Source: Aricia agestis (taxonomy: Eukaryota; Arthropoda; Insecta; Lepidoptera; Lycaenidae). From it: DNA of 64,000 nucleotides. The DNA lies in assembly GCF_905147365.1 (NCBI RefSeq), contig NC_056410.1, positions 1,463,501 through 1,527,500 on the forward strand, read 5' to 3'. The translations under genes were made by a program, and so were the position numbers. The notes under the pieces are model-generated. The model had not been told where the DNA came from. It was given only the letters and a program-made list of their open reading frames with translations, and made no database searches. Positions 46,926-59,014 of this stretch are shown here, piece by piece. The first letter of the stretch is position 1, and every line of letters starts with the position of its first letter.

Positions 46926-48410
46926 GTTTTTATCAAGAGCCACGGTCGTTAACGTCATTTTTATAGATTTCATTTCATGTGTAGGTATGAATGTTAGCAA
47001 AAGCATTCCACAAACGGCACCGGTGGACGGCGCAGGCGCACAATGTGCACATAGTTTCATAAATTATCATAAATGATTCATTCCACTTAATATTTTTAAT
47101 ATTTCGCAAAGGCGTGACGTAAGGGTTTCATCATTTCTAGATCAGCAGATGTTTCTGTGTCACCTACTTACATACTGCTTCACAGCTTAACGAATTTAAC
47201 TTTGCGCTGGTATTTTTGAGTACTTTAGCCATTGGTGCGGAGAGAGAAAGTGAAAGTAAGGAAAGTAGCGAAACGCCCCCAGGCGAAACTGGAGACATTT
47301 TGACAGCGACAGTCCCACTGCTGGGCTAAGTTGGGCTGCTTATGACGGACTCTACATTTTTGAAAAAAATTCCGGCAACGATTCCCTGGTCAAGTCTCGA
47401 CTTCGTAGGCCTATGGATTATAGACCCAGCAAGGTCCTATCATGCTCAATAACAGCAATATTTAACAATCTCCAAGTTTTATTTTTAGCTTATCACCCAT
47501 TGTTATGGTCAATAAGTCCAGTTAATTACCAACCGACCTTCGGGTGTCACATCTCCCTGCTGGCGGGCTATTGCAATAAATCTGGATCTGTCGGAGCTAA
47601 TTCTGGATCTGCGAGACCTTCATCTGTCACTATCGGGACTCTGGGTGAAGAGTTTTTGACGATAAATCTCTGTGCTAATTCTGGATCTGTCAATCTGTCC
47701 ATCATCCGCGTCCTTCACCGTGTGGGTCCTTTATCGTCCTTATCACAGGAACGCAAAAGTAATTAAGAATAAACTCGCGCCCTGATAACGACTGAGCGAA
47801 GCTTTGATGATTGATTGATGCTGATCGCTGGCAGCTTGCGATTTTAAAAATAATAATTATTGAGTTAATACCCCAAACCGTTGATGCTAGTTGGGGAGGA
47901 ATCGTTGGTGATATAAATGTAAGTACATGAATTAAAGGAGATGATGCTTCTGACTTATAAGTGCAATTTTTTGTACAAGCACTGTAATTAGCAATGGCAA
48001 CTTAGCTATCATTTTCTAACCTATCAATTCGATTGTTCTATAGTGCAAGTGTGCATAAAAGAGACTAGTACCATAGTACAATGTAGTTACATTTTTCATG
48101 AGCCCTGTGTGACAAAATTTTGAAAGTAATATCGTGCTAGCAGCAGGCGATTACAAGATGTAGATAGTAGGTATATTTATGTAATGTAAGCTGGGTGTGG
48201 TGAGTCCTAAATAACTTGGTCTTTAGTGCATTTTTGGTTACAGTGGCTGGTTCCGTTTAGCCAGATAGCGACTATCTAGATACGAAACACTAAATAATTT
48301 TACTTTTAATTAATAGGAACATACTTAATTGAAAAATGAGTGAATGAAGTGGGTAACTAAAAATATTTTTTGCATAAATGGAGGCTTTAGGACCGGAAAA
48401 ATTATTTGAA
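46926..48410. other. Upstream of scavenger receptor exon 1, no gene seen
   Basis: Contains a short direct repeat AATTCTGGATCTG (three close copies at 47580-47692). The sequence is otherwise unremarkable. A plus-strand frame 47413-47766 covers the direct repeats and has no recognisable domain. Confidence 0.4.
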
Positions 48411-49738
48411 ACTAGCTGTTGCCCGCGACTTCGTCCGCGTGGACTTTAGTTTATAGTTTTTCCCGTACATCGATTGAGTCGTTTACGCGCAAATCAGAAA
48501 AGTATATTGTGCGGGAACCGCACATTTTTCCGGGACAAAAAATATTCCTTGTCCCAGATTCAAATTAGTATCTCCAAACTCCATGGCAAATTTCATAAAA
48601 ATATATAAATAGCTTAGGCGAGAATCATAAAAGTTTATTGTGCGGGAACCGTATATTTTCCGGGATAAAAAGTATCCCTTGTCCTTTCCTGAGACTGAAA
48701 GTGTTGCCATTCCAAATTTCATCAAAATTGATTGAATAGTTAAGGCAATAGATAATCATAAAAGTTTACTGTGCGGGAACCGTACATTTTCCGGGACAAA
48801 ATTAGTATTCCTTGTCATTTCCTGAGACTCAAAAAATCTCCATACCAAATTCCATCAGAATAGATTGAATAGTTTACGCGCAAATCATAAAAGTATATTG
48901 TGCAGTAACCGTACATTTTTCCGGAACAAAATGTATCCTATGTTCTTTTTCGGGACTCAAAGTATCTTTATACCAAATTTCAGCAAAATGGGTCCAGCCG
49001 TTTAACTTTACGCGTGATGTCGTGACCACGCGAAATATAATGTTCCGCGCAGCTTCGCCCGCGTAAATTAGATATTTCACAGACAAATTAGTCCACAAAA
49101 ATAGCCTATGATCCTTCACGTGGTCTGCTTCTTATCTGTGCCAAATAACAGAAAAATTGCTCCAGTAGTTCGTGAGATAAGCCCTTTCAAATAATTTCCC
49201 CGTTTTTTTCCACATTTTCCTCTATTTCTTCGCTATTATTAGTCTTAGCGTGATAAAATATAGCCTATAGCCTTCCTCAATAAATGAGCTATTTAACGCT
49301 GAAAGAATTTTTCAAATCAGACCAGTAGTTCCTGAGATTAGCGCGTTCAAATAAGCCCTTTCAAATAATTTCCCCCATTTTTTCCACATTCTCCTTTATT
49401 TCTTCGCTTCAATTAAACTTAGCGTGAAAAATATAGCCTATAGCCTTTGTCGATAAATGGGCTATCTAAAAATGAAAGAATTTTTCAAATCGGACCAGTA
49501 GTTCCTGAGATTAGCGCGTTCAAATAAGCCCTTTCAAATAATTTCCCCCATTTTTTCCACATTCTCCTCTATTTCTTCGCTCCTATTAGTATTAGCGTGA
49601 TAAAATATAGCCTATAGCCTTTCTCGATAAATGGGCTATCTAACACTGAAAGAATTTTTCAAATCGGATCAGTAGTTCCTGAGATTAGCGCGTTCAAACA
49701 AACAAACAAACTCTTCCCAATTATAATATTATATAGTA
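48411..49738 (+). mobile_element. Helitron-like element with internal tandem arrays
   Basis: Begins ACTAGCTGTTGCCCGCGACT. It then has about four diverged units of ~130 bp (TGTGCGGGAACCGTACATTT...). From 49170 to 49700 there are three to four units of ~165 bp (AAAATATAGCCTATAGCCTT...GAGATTAGCGCGTTCAAA). Open minus-strand frames inside are repeat artefacts. Confidence 0.75.
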
Positions 49739-50606
49739 CTAGCTGTTGCCCGCGACTTCGTCCGCGTGGACTTCAGTTTATAGCGCGCGATGTCAACAAA
49801 ATTGGTGTCAAAAGCTTTTATAAAAAAACCCTGGTACCCCTTAAATCAATACAGCTGTGCAGTGTGCACACAATAAGTATTTCATTTTTTTATATTAAAC
49901 TTTATATTTTATGCCAAATTTTAAAGCTTATTTAGCCCTCCAATTACACAACTTTACCCATAAACTATTTATCATTGATAGATTTAAGGTTACGTCACTG
50001 CACAGATAAAGTACTGAGTTATTTAATACCGTAGAATAGATATAACAATCGAAAAAAATCGAAACCTAAAAAGATGATACCACATCTTATAGAAAGACTT
50101 TTGAGCAAGCGTCAGCGCGATGTAGAAGACGCACGGCGCCATCTATTATGAATTGTTGGAACTAACTTAATTTGAACAAATTTACGCATTTTCACCCCCT
50201 TACAACCCTTTTTTCCAGTAAAAAAGTAGCCTATGTCCTTTCTCAGGCTTTAGACTATCTGTATACAAAATTTCATTACAATCGGTTCGGAAGTTTTGGC
50301 GTTTGGCGTGAAAGCGAGACTGACAGACAGACAGACAGACAGAGATACTTTTGGCGTTTGGCGTGAAAGCGAGACTGACAGACAGACAGACAGACAGAGA
50401 TACTTTCGCATTTATAATATTAGTATAGATTATGTGCACACTGCATAGGTGTTTTTGGGTATTTTGATTAATTAAGGGCCGCGCTACACCGGAAGCACTT
50501 ACCAGGGTATTAAAAAGTTTTTAAATTTGACACAAATTTTGTTGACACCGCGCGCTATAAACTAAAGTCCACGCGGACGAAGTCGCGGGCAACAGCTAGT
50601 ATTATA
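49739..50606. mobile_element. Element with 35-bp inverted ends CTAGCTGTTGCCCGCGACTT
   Basis: ACTAGCTGTTGCCCGCGACT at 49739 is exactly complemented at 50570-50606. Just inside, GCGCGCGATGTCAACAAAATT and its complement also pair. The interior holds a 55-bp tandem duplication with GACA runs (50292-50400). It may be two head-to-head Helitron-like copies. Confidence 0.8.
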
Positions 50607-50936
50607 CATAAAATATGTTTAAGATTTTTGAAATTTTATTTTAATACACATCCAAGACCCAGGAACATTGAAAACTTTTTGTTCCGCCTGCGGGACTCGA
50701 ACCCAGGACCCCCGGGATGAGCGCTGGCCACGCGCAATGCGAATTCATTTTCATCGATATTTTCATGGAAATAAGATATTTTCCCACATCAAAATGTAGC
50801 CTATGTCCTTTCTCAGACTCTAGAATAACTGTATACAAAATTTCATTGCAATCGGTTCAGTAGTTTTGGCGTGAAAGCAAGACAGACAGACAGACAGACA
50901 GACAGAGATACTTTCGCATTTTTATTATTAGTATGG
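50602..50936 (-). mobile_element. tRNA-headed SINE/Helitron composite, unit 1 of a duplication
   Basis: AACATAAAATATG... with a tRNA-like B box on the minus strand (GGTTCGAGTCC) and CAGACTCTAGAATAACTGTA. It ends in GACA repeats and TATTAGTATGGATA. It is repeated almost exactly at 51183-51517. Confidence 0.85.
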
Positions 50937-51182
50937 ATAGTATGGATTAGAAATGCAGTAGGAGTTCTACATAAGATAAGATAGATTGATTATTATTATA
51001 CCAAGTGATAATATTATTAAACATAATATTCTAACGTATTAAAAACTATAAACAATAACATACTAACTAATAAGTATGATTAGTTGTATGTTACAATAAA
51101 GTAAAAAATAAAACGCCATCTGTTGAATCGTATTAGAACTAAAATGTTCATTCCATCGATATATTTCTGGATTTTTATAATA

Positions 51183-51517
51183 TTATACATAAAATATGTT
51201 TAAGATTTTTGAAATTTTATTTTAATACACATCCAAGACCCAGGAACATTGAAAACTTTTTGTTCCGCCTGCGGGACTCGAACCCAGGACCCCCGGGATG
51301 AGCGCTGGCCACGCGCAATGCGAATTCATTTTCATCGAAATTTTCATGGAAATAAGATATTTTCCCACATCAAAATGTAGCCTATGTCCTTTCTCAGACT
51401 CTAGAATAACTGTATACAAAATTTCATTGCAATCGGTTCAGTAGTTTTGGCGTGAAAGCAAGACAGACAGACAGACAGACAGAGATACTTTCGCATTTAT
51501 AATATTAGTATGGATAA
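51183..51517 (-). mobile_element. tRNA-headed SINE/Helitron composite, unit 2
   Basis: Second copy, 581 bp downstream of unit 1. Differences are CGAAATTTT for CGATATTTT, one fewer GACA unit and a few bases. The identical 65-codon minus-strand frames in both are repeat-borne, not genes. Confidence 0.88.
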
Positions 51518-51661
51518 GCAAGAAGGAATATTTTGGTAGATTTTTCACACAATTATTAACACTTAATACGGTTCCCTTTTTTCTCCCATTAAATATAGCC
51601 TATATTCAGCAGAAATAGTGTGGATTAAAAAATATGCATTAATACTTCCATCGTGCATCGG

Positions 51662-51959
51662 CATCGTGGGTATCGCAGACACAATAGATCTTCAATTGTT
51701 ATGCTGGCAGCCGGCTGCCGCTATTGGAGATTTATAGTTAAAGAAATTAATTAATTATAATAGCAATCAAAAATAATAGTCATTCAAAACTTATTTTAAA
51801 AAGTTCTAAAAATATTACTTTCGTAGTCATAACTTTTAAAGCTTTTTTGAAATTAGGATTATAATAATGAAGCACGATAGTCTATATCAAATCAATAAAG
51901 CAGCACCCGGCTGTCGCATAACTATTGAAAATCTATTGTGTCTGCGATTCCCACGATCG
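51662..51959. mobile_element. Foldback MITE (ATCGTGGGTATCGCAGACAC)
   Basis: CATCGTGGGTATCGCAGACA and its complement TGTCTGCGATTCCCACGATC close ~75-bp arms that include GCAGCCGGCTGCCG / CACCCGGCTGTCG. A half copy is at 20195. Confidence 0.88.
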
Positions 51960-52459
51960 AGGTAATATTTACGTGGACTCTCCGGGCGAGTCTGTGGCAC
52001 TGATAATTAAATCTCTCCCCTACCGCACGCACACCCGCGCATCGCGCCTTGACGCCCAATTCGCAACGTGCAGCAGAAATCGTAATATTTTAATTTCGCC
52101 ATAACATTAAAACCAAACGTCCAATTTTAATCATTCAAAGACCGAATATTATCTACATTAACTGTACTTAGTGATGAAATAATTTATTTTGATAAGGGTC
52201 AATAGCATGATTTAAATAAACGCATTTAAATATAGTCCAAAAAAAAAATCTAGATTTTTTAATAAAAAAATGGTTATTGTGCCTCACTCAACATAGATAG
52301 GTATAGTGTGTCGCGGACTTTTTTGTAGATATTTAAAAGATCTATAATTACTTAGAACATTTTATGCCTCTATCTTTTATAGTTTAGGCAGCGTACGCAA
52401 AATAAGTAACTTTTCTGGTTGATTTTTTAAACCTTGCGTCCGAAAATCCCAAATATCTT

Positions 52460-52660
52460 ACGGAACCTTATATTTTTCCAAAATAAAAATTAGCCTATGT
52501 TCAGCAGAAATAATGCAGGATTCCAATGGTAAAAGAATTTTTCAAATCGGTCCAGTAGTTTCGGAGCCTATTCGACTCAAACAAACAAACAAACAAACAA
52601 ACAAACAAACAAAAAATCAAATCTTTCCTCTTTATAATAGTAGTGTAGATAAAAAGTATA
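52460..52660 (+). repeat. Helitron-like fragment with (CAAA)n
   Basis: AGCCTATGTTCAGCAGAAAT, TTTTTCAAATCGGTCCAGTA and an ACAA run at 52580-52613, then TAATAGTAGTGTAGAT. Same family as the repeats at 48411-49738. Confidence 0.7.
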
Positions 52661-52782
52661 GTATAGATAGTATAGATAAAAAAATGTGGATTCTTTATAA
52701 TATATATTAGGTAAATGATTAAGTAGGTAATTTACATGGTTTGTTCAAATTATAAGGGAAAAAATTAGTAATAATATCTATT

Positions 52783-53020
52783 GACGCTTCACACCACGTC
52801 AGTCTGGCCCCGTGCTAAGTACCTGAAGAACTTGTGTTACGGGTACCAGACAACGGAAATATATTTAATACTTTTATACTATACATATATTTAAGATTTT
52901 TATTATATGATACACATATTTAATACACATCCATGAGCCAGGAACTTTTGAAAACGGATTAGTACCCACAACCCCTGGCTTGAAATACCAACACGCCCAC
53001 CAACTGAGCCACAGAGGTCG
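52783..53020 (-). mobile_element. tRNA-headed SINE, copy 3 (uninterrupted)
   Basis: GACGCTTCACACCACGTCAG at the left and the A-box-like CTCTGTGGCTCAGTTGGT (minus strand) at the right end. The B box is decayed. It serves as the empty-site reference for the nested copy at 15517. Confidence 0.8.
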
Positions 53021-53143
53021 TCAATTAATTGTTCCTATGCTGTAAAATATTAGTTACCCCACTTCATCCAGTCATGTCTTCTATTAACTTAAACTTGAGC
53101 ATATGAATAAAATCAACTCAGACCTTTTTTCTGGCCTAAGCCA

Positions 53144-53198
53144 CTGTACAATATATTTATGAAATGTTGTTTGTACATTTCATAAATATATTGTACAG
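53144..53198. repeat. Perfect hairpin, 23-bp arms
   Basis: CTGTACAATATATTTATGAA and its complement surround TTGTTTGTA. Confidence 0.88.
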
Positions 53199-56100
53199 TT
53201 TGTGTTGTCTTTGCCGAAATCCTGATTAAGCTTATAATATACTTACAAAATTGACTAACTTTATTTTAAGTATAAGATAAGATAATAAAATATAGGTACG
53301 AGTTGTGGTACGAGTAGGTGAAAGTCATCATACCAAAACCATAACTCAGATGAAATGAATACTCGGAAAACGCATTCTAAACAAGTTTCCGAAATGAAGA
53401 ATTACAATAGACTAATAAGAAGCTAATTTAGAAAGTTAATATTCTATAGAATTTTTCTGCAATAAAAGTTTCTTATTCGTCTTTTTTACACCACCATAAT
53501 AATAGTCTGTTCTTGTTGCTATATTAATTGGTATACTAATTGACAATGCTGAATCACACGCAATCTATACATGTAGTAAAATACGTTCGTACCTACTACA
53601 GTAAGTGTAAATGGCGGGTGCAATGTAAGCACTAAGCTCGTAAAAGTTCACTTGCCGTCAGTCGCCGACAGACGTCAAAATTGCCGAAAGTTGCGCGACC
53701 ACCTGTAAGCTCGACCTTCAAGATGGAGATGAGCCGTAGGGCTGAGCTTACCAACATCGATAAACTATTTCATCGATATCCTCATGTCCTGTTGTATATT
53801 CATTTTATTAGAACTCCTTTTTGAAGCGGTTCCTGTTGATCTAAATATTGTTTTGGCAATACCGAAATTGTATAAGTAATTAAGTTGTAAAGCATGTGCA
53901 TAAAATATTTTATTATCTCATCAATACCTACATACAAGGCTAAGGTACTGTATTATTTTTTATATTCGAAAAGTAATGAACCGCATTATTAGTTTTTCAG
54001 TATTTTATTATGCTAATACGTAACCGCTCGTTATTAACCCGTGTACGGCCAAGGCTCTCGCCTCAGAAGCGAGGGGTCAAACTCTTAGCTTGCGAAATAT
54101 TTAACTGCTCATTACAACACACCGACTTCATATTTTACACTTTCGCAAAGTTTATAGTATTTTTAATAACCAGACTCATATTACAATACTTGTGACATAC
54201 AGTCATAATCTGCCATATTTCTAAGTTTTAACTCTAGCATTTCATCTTAAATAAAATTTCGACCAGCAAAGCGGAAAATCGTTGTCGACATATGCATTCA
54301 GAGCGCTAAGTTCATTGCACACGTCATGGTATTTGAGGAAAGTACAAGTTATACCTTATAATTGCGTTATAATATAGATGATTATTGTTTTATTTGCAAC
54401 TTAAATATGATTTTATTGTATTTATATATTTAATAATGATTGATGTGACAGTACTATTATAATATTATTTTGAAGGTGATTATATCGATACATCTTAAAC
54501 ATACATCACTAGTTGTAATGTCGTCTGCCAGCTTTCGGAAGGCAGGGCCGCCTCTGCCTGCGGGCTGTCGGAAGTACCGGACCTAAAGAAAGCTTAATAA
54601 GCTTTAATAAGCACCGGTTAAGTATATCATGCCTTTTAAGCTCATGATCTCCTCTTAATTTTTTAATTTTAAGCTGCAGTAAAATTACCGGCAATTTGCG
54701 AAACGAGGAAGATTCGTGATTGAAATAAATCCATTTTAAGCGTCATTATTTTAATAATATATTTTTGTACTGTAAAATATATTTATTTTATTTGACCATA
54801 GTAATTACACAGGTATTCATAGGTTCTGAAGCGTATTTCAGGTGCCTAATCGACTTAACAAATCCACAAAGGTTCTTTCGAATAAAGCCTTATATTTCAC
54901 AACTTCTGTGCACATTCCCGGAACAAAAAGTACAGTTTGTTTTATAAAAGACTATAATTAATCCATTCAATAATATAGATAGTGTACAGTGTTTACTACA
55001 AGGTTTATACTTTATAATATTATTAATAATAGATTACGTTACAGGTGATGCGAGCCGGCGTTTAGCGGCGCGGCTGTTGCCACTAATTGCTAATATTGGT
55101 GCGCTCCAAATCGCGTGACGAGAGTGGCCCACGGGATAAGCTACAGCGGATTTACAAACCAAAAATTAAAAAAAATCAACAAGTGGTACCTATTACCTAT
55201 TATTATTGTATTGTATTGTACTATCAGAGAAGTTGATTCAAGTGGCTTGTAATTTTTTCAAGTAAGTCATTAAGTAATTTAAATTATATAAAATGCTAGT
55301 TTTTAAGTAAGTAGAGCCTACGTTAGATTACTATTAGTAACTTTGATAAAAACTGTGACATGGGTAAAGTATTATCACTTATTTTTGTTACACACTGTAT
55401 ACCTATTTTTATGAGCGTTAAAACTAATCGTTTTGAAAAAAAAAGGTAAATTATGATGACATCCAAAATTAGATAATATACATACTTATATTAAGTTTTA
55501 TCATAAAGCTATAATTAAGTTTACAGTAGATATTACTGCGAATAGAAGCATAAAAAGTTGTATTAGTATTAGTACAGGTTCCCTATAATATATGGATACG
55601 GAACCCTAAAACGGAACTACTACTAACTAACCAGCCGATTTTTTGTATATTGATAGGTTTACAGTTATATTATAATTTAAGAGTAATATTGTCCCATAAA
55701 TAGAACAATCCATATTTTAGGACAATCAAATAGAAATATTTAATTGTTATGAAAATGAAGCTGCTCTCTAAAAATTTGCTTGATAATAATGAGGTCAAAA
55801 ATGTTTTAGGGCATCTGTAGTCTGTACTATATTAGCAAAAAGTTGCCAAGACATTGACTACTTACATCCACACTGCTAAGGTTCTGCTTTGAGTATTTTT
55901 TAATAGTGGATGGGTAATAACAATAATATTATTATTTTTTAAATGTAAATGTTGAATTGTTTAATTCTAACAAATCAATTAAATTTTATGTGAGCAAAGA
56001 TGAAAGTGGTGATTATTTACAGTATTTAAAGTAAATCGTATATTTTTTGTAGATGTTTCGTACTAATTTATGCAAAATTTAAATACTAATTTCCGGTAAA

Positions 56101-57025
56101 GTCACGAGTAATGTTTTTTATTTAATTTTTATTCTTTTGCAAAAAAAAAACTGTTTTGGTTAAGATTGTAACATCCGCTTCTTTATGGTTTACAAGAAAT
56201 TACTTAGTAAAACATCATAAAATTCGTTTTAAAGCTTTTAAAACTAATTTTATGAAGAAAAAACGAAAAAAAGAACATCATAAAGAAAAAACAAATGTTT
56301 TGAATATTATTATCTTTGTGGTCAATTTAACAAAATAAAATATGTTTTGCATTATTACAGAGTAAAAATTAAAACATTTATTTTAAGTTCATTCCGGAAA
56401 AAAATATAATGTTTCGTTTTTCTTTATTTTATCTTAATGTTATTGATAAATAATGTGAGACAGCTACTGTATTTCATACTAACTCTTATGAATGACGTCA
56501 TAACATTTGTGATGTCTAGTCAAGACTCAAATTGTTTCAGAATGTATTATTTAAGTGTGAATTTTAGCCCGCTACCGCCTATGCCTTGAGGTAATATTAC
56601 CCGAGGTCTAGCGAGCTATTGCAGAAACGCATAATTAAGAAATATGTATGTTATTAGGACAACGAACACTATTTTATACAGCGGCCGTCATCGCCATCTT
56701 GTCACCAAACATTACTTATCTCATAGAGAAGCAGAAAATTGTTACTATCGCGATGTAGATGTTGAGCTTCCCCTAGATTTTAAACAAACAGGCGACTGGT
56801 TACAAATGCTACACAATCTTATTATTTAACCAATTAGGCAAAATACAACAGCCATCCAGCCAAAAGAGATAATAATCAACCTGTTTATAATATACATTAT
56901 ACATTCTCAGTTACCTCCATTTAGAATGTACGAACACCATAATATAGCGCGTAATACAGTTGGCGCTAGAGCCAAACCGCCATAGTGTTTACGTTCGTTT
57001 CGCAAAAGCGATTAAAAACTTCCAG
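53199..57025. other. Long AT-rich stretch, no gene seen
   Basis: No coding exon with splice sites was recognised on either strand. A solo end of the GATGTAACAAAAC foldback (55370-55400, AAAGTATTATCACTTATTTT) and a solo GTACTATCAGAGAAGTTGAT MITE end (about 55220-55245) are present. The 54509-54694 minus frame is Lys/Arg-rich without a recognisable domain. Confidence 0.45.
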
Positions 57026-57180
57026 CCCCTCTAGACAAGTGGCAAAACGCTAACGCTAACGCTACAAAATGTATGGATTTGACATTAGTATTCGCTAGCG
57101 AAGCGATGACTTATGTCAAATCGCATACATATTTTTGTAGCGTCAGCGCTAGCGTTAGCGTTTTGCCATTTGTCTAGGGG
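57026..57180. mobile_element. Foldback MITE, GCTAACGCT family, copy 3
   Basis: CCCCTCTAGACAAGTGGCAA at the left, TTGCCATTTGTCTAGGGG at the right. The same ACAAAATGTATG and GCTAGCGAAGCGATGAC core as at 4879 is present, but the core is inverted relative to that copy. Confidence 0.88.
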
Positions 57181-58274
57181 GGCAATTATCGTAGAGCAGC
57201 TGATTTCAGAGATTGTGTGCAGACGTCGGTATGTGGTGTGCAAAGAGTGCTGTTTGTGTAGAAACAATAGCAGGCCCGAGACCTTGGGCTCGCTACTCAA
57301 TGAGCTACGAAGCGCACGCCGAGCCTCGCAAATTATAAGAAATATCTCCGGAAAGGGCGGAGTTATGGAAAGGTCTATGATGACTAAAGGGATTTTTATT
57401 ACAGCCTTCAGAGGTCAAACCTACTCTTTGATTTTATTCGGGAATTCTAAACATATTTATCGTCTTGTCTGTTGTCTTAAAGAGCTTAGGTTAACCTCAG
57501 GTCAGCTACTACATAAATAAAGATATGCCCCGCCTACTTGGGTAGGTAGTGGGGAGAGTAGTGGTGGTCGCTCGACTTCGTTCTGACGATCACTTCTTCT
57601 ATCAGCTACGAGCCCGAGTGGTGGTGTTGAGTGATATAACAATATTCTGTGTTTTACTCTCCCTACAAGAATGTACAAATTGTATACCCCGGTAACCCTC
57701 CCCAGAGTCCAGACTGCCGGAGATGCGTAAACGCATTTCCCCAACGAAAAAAAAGGTCAGGTATTACTACCTGGATCAACGCACAAGTGGAGATTTAATG
57801 CCATTTGATGCAATTTAGAGACATATAAGACTGGCAAGTCAAGTTATTGATTACCGATGTTGATGTGGCCTCACTATTAGTTGACCCATGTTGGACCAAA
57901 GTAATTACCGAACCTGGACGTGGTAGAACGTCACATTTGAACAATATGCAGTGACTGTGATGCATGCTATTGTGCATATTGACTTCGCAATCAAGGCAAG
58001 CCTTCGATCATGGTCGAACAGCTTCAATGTAATACTGTTCAGTTCTAGGTCTTTTCTTCAACGGGCGTTGGCCCACCACACATTCCCACCACTATATCTC
58101 CTGTGTCGCCAGGATCGACAGCGGTATCCAACCACGAAAACTCTTTGATATGATCTCAGGGAGCTCTAGGGATATGCTAAAACTGTCTAGGGACCCGCAA
58201 CGAAATTAATCAGAGGAAAGTAGGTGATTTCAATTTCCCTCACCATCATTTTTTTTAGCTGTAGGTGTACTCAC
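57181..58274. other. Repeat-like DNA, no gene seen
   Basis: 57534-57760 (CCCCGCCTACTTGGGTAGGT...GAGATGCGTAAACGCATTTC) has the look of an old transposon fragment. The plus frame 57113-57520 starts inside the foldback and has no domain I recognise. Confidence 0.35.
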
Positions 58275-58426
58275 CGTGGTTTATCTTGCCCTGCTGCGAG
58301 ATGAGCATGTTGAGGGGCACGGGCTTGTCGCCGGCGCGCGCCAGCCCGAACAGCCGGTCGCGGGCCGACTGCCCCACCGCCAGGTAGTTCTTGTGACCCA
58401 TCGCGCTTAGCTCATCCGGGAGGTAT
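58275..58426 (-). CDS. Exon-like segment, possible alternative 5' exon of the scavenger receptor
   Basis: The acceptor ATTGTTGCAG and donor GTGAGT bound 152 bp of GC-rich sequence. It encodes YLPDELSAMGHKNYLAVGQ, SARDRLFGLARAGDKPVPLN and MLISQQGKINHG, a clean coding-like peptide. It begins with the third base of a codon, so at least one exon lies further upstream, beyond the window or unrecognised. It ends in phase 1, the same phase as scavenger receptor exon 1. It could therefore splice to exon 2 (40118) to give an N-terminally extended isoform. Alternatively it belongs to a separate minus-strand gene whose other exons I did not find. I do not recognise the peptide. Confidence 0.6.
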
Positions 58427-58874
58427 CTGCAACAATACGGGCACATTTTAAAGGTTTTGTCAATGAAAAAGGCATTGCCTTGGGAAATTCTGTTGGTTTT
58501 AAGAATCCATGACATCAGTGGTGCTGCCAGAAAAAAGCTACGCTTAACTGTGAACTTTTGACTTAATCCAACCTGAACCAGGTGTCTTCTCTGTTATTAC
58601 AAAGAGAAAAGAAGTTTTAATGGCGTTTAGGCAGCTCAAGTGTTGGCTCACATCTCTATGCGTTCCTTTGCTAAGATCCTAATCTTCATAGCATGGTGCA
58701 TAACTATTGATTAAACTCTGATACGCTTTAACTATCCCTTGTTAGCGATTTAACTATCATCTAACTATTACAGTTAATTGTTACCTACAGTTAATTACAC
58801 GGATGCGGTATTTAATTACAAAGTATCGATCCTAAAATACCTATGGAGGTTAGTACAACGACATTTATATCCTA

Positions 58875-59012
58875 TACTAGCTGTCCCGGTGAACTTCGTG
58901 TCACTTACAAGCCTTCCCTGGACTTCCACGATCATTTTAAGACTGAAATTATCCAAATCGGTCCAGGCGTTATCGAGTTATAGCGTTACTAACACAATTG
59001 AAAATCCATTCT
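58875..59012 (+). repeat. Helitron-like fragment (CTAGCTGTCCCGGTGAACTT)
   Basis: ACTAGCTGTCCCGGTGAACT to CGGTCCAGGCGTTATCGAGT. Diverged relative of the repeat at 29358-29606. Confidence 0.6.
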
Positions 59013-59014
59013 TA

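Noticed and set aside
50641..51419. Two identical 65-codon minus-strand frames
   Set aside because: Both are inside copies of a SINE-headed repeat; identity is due to repeat duplication.
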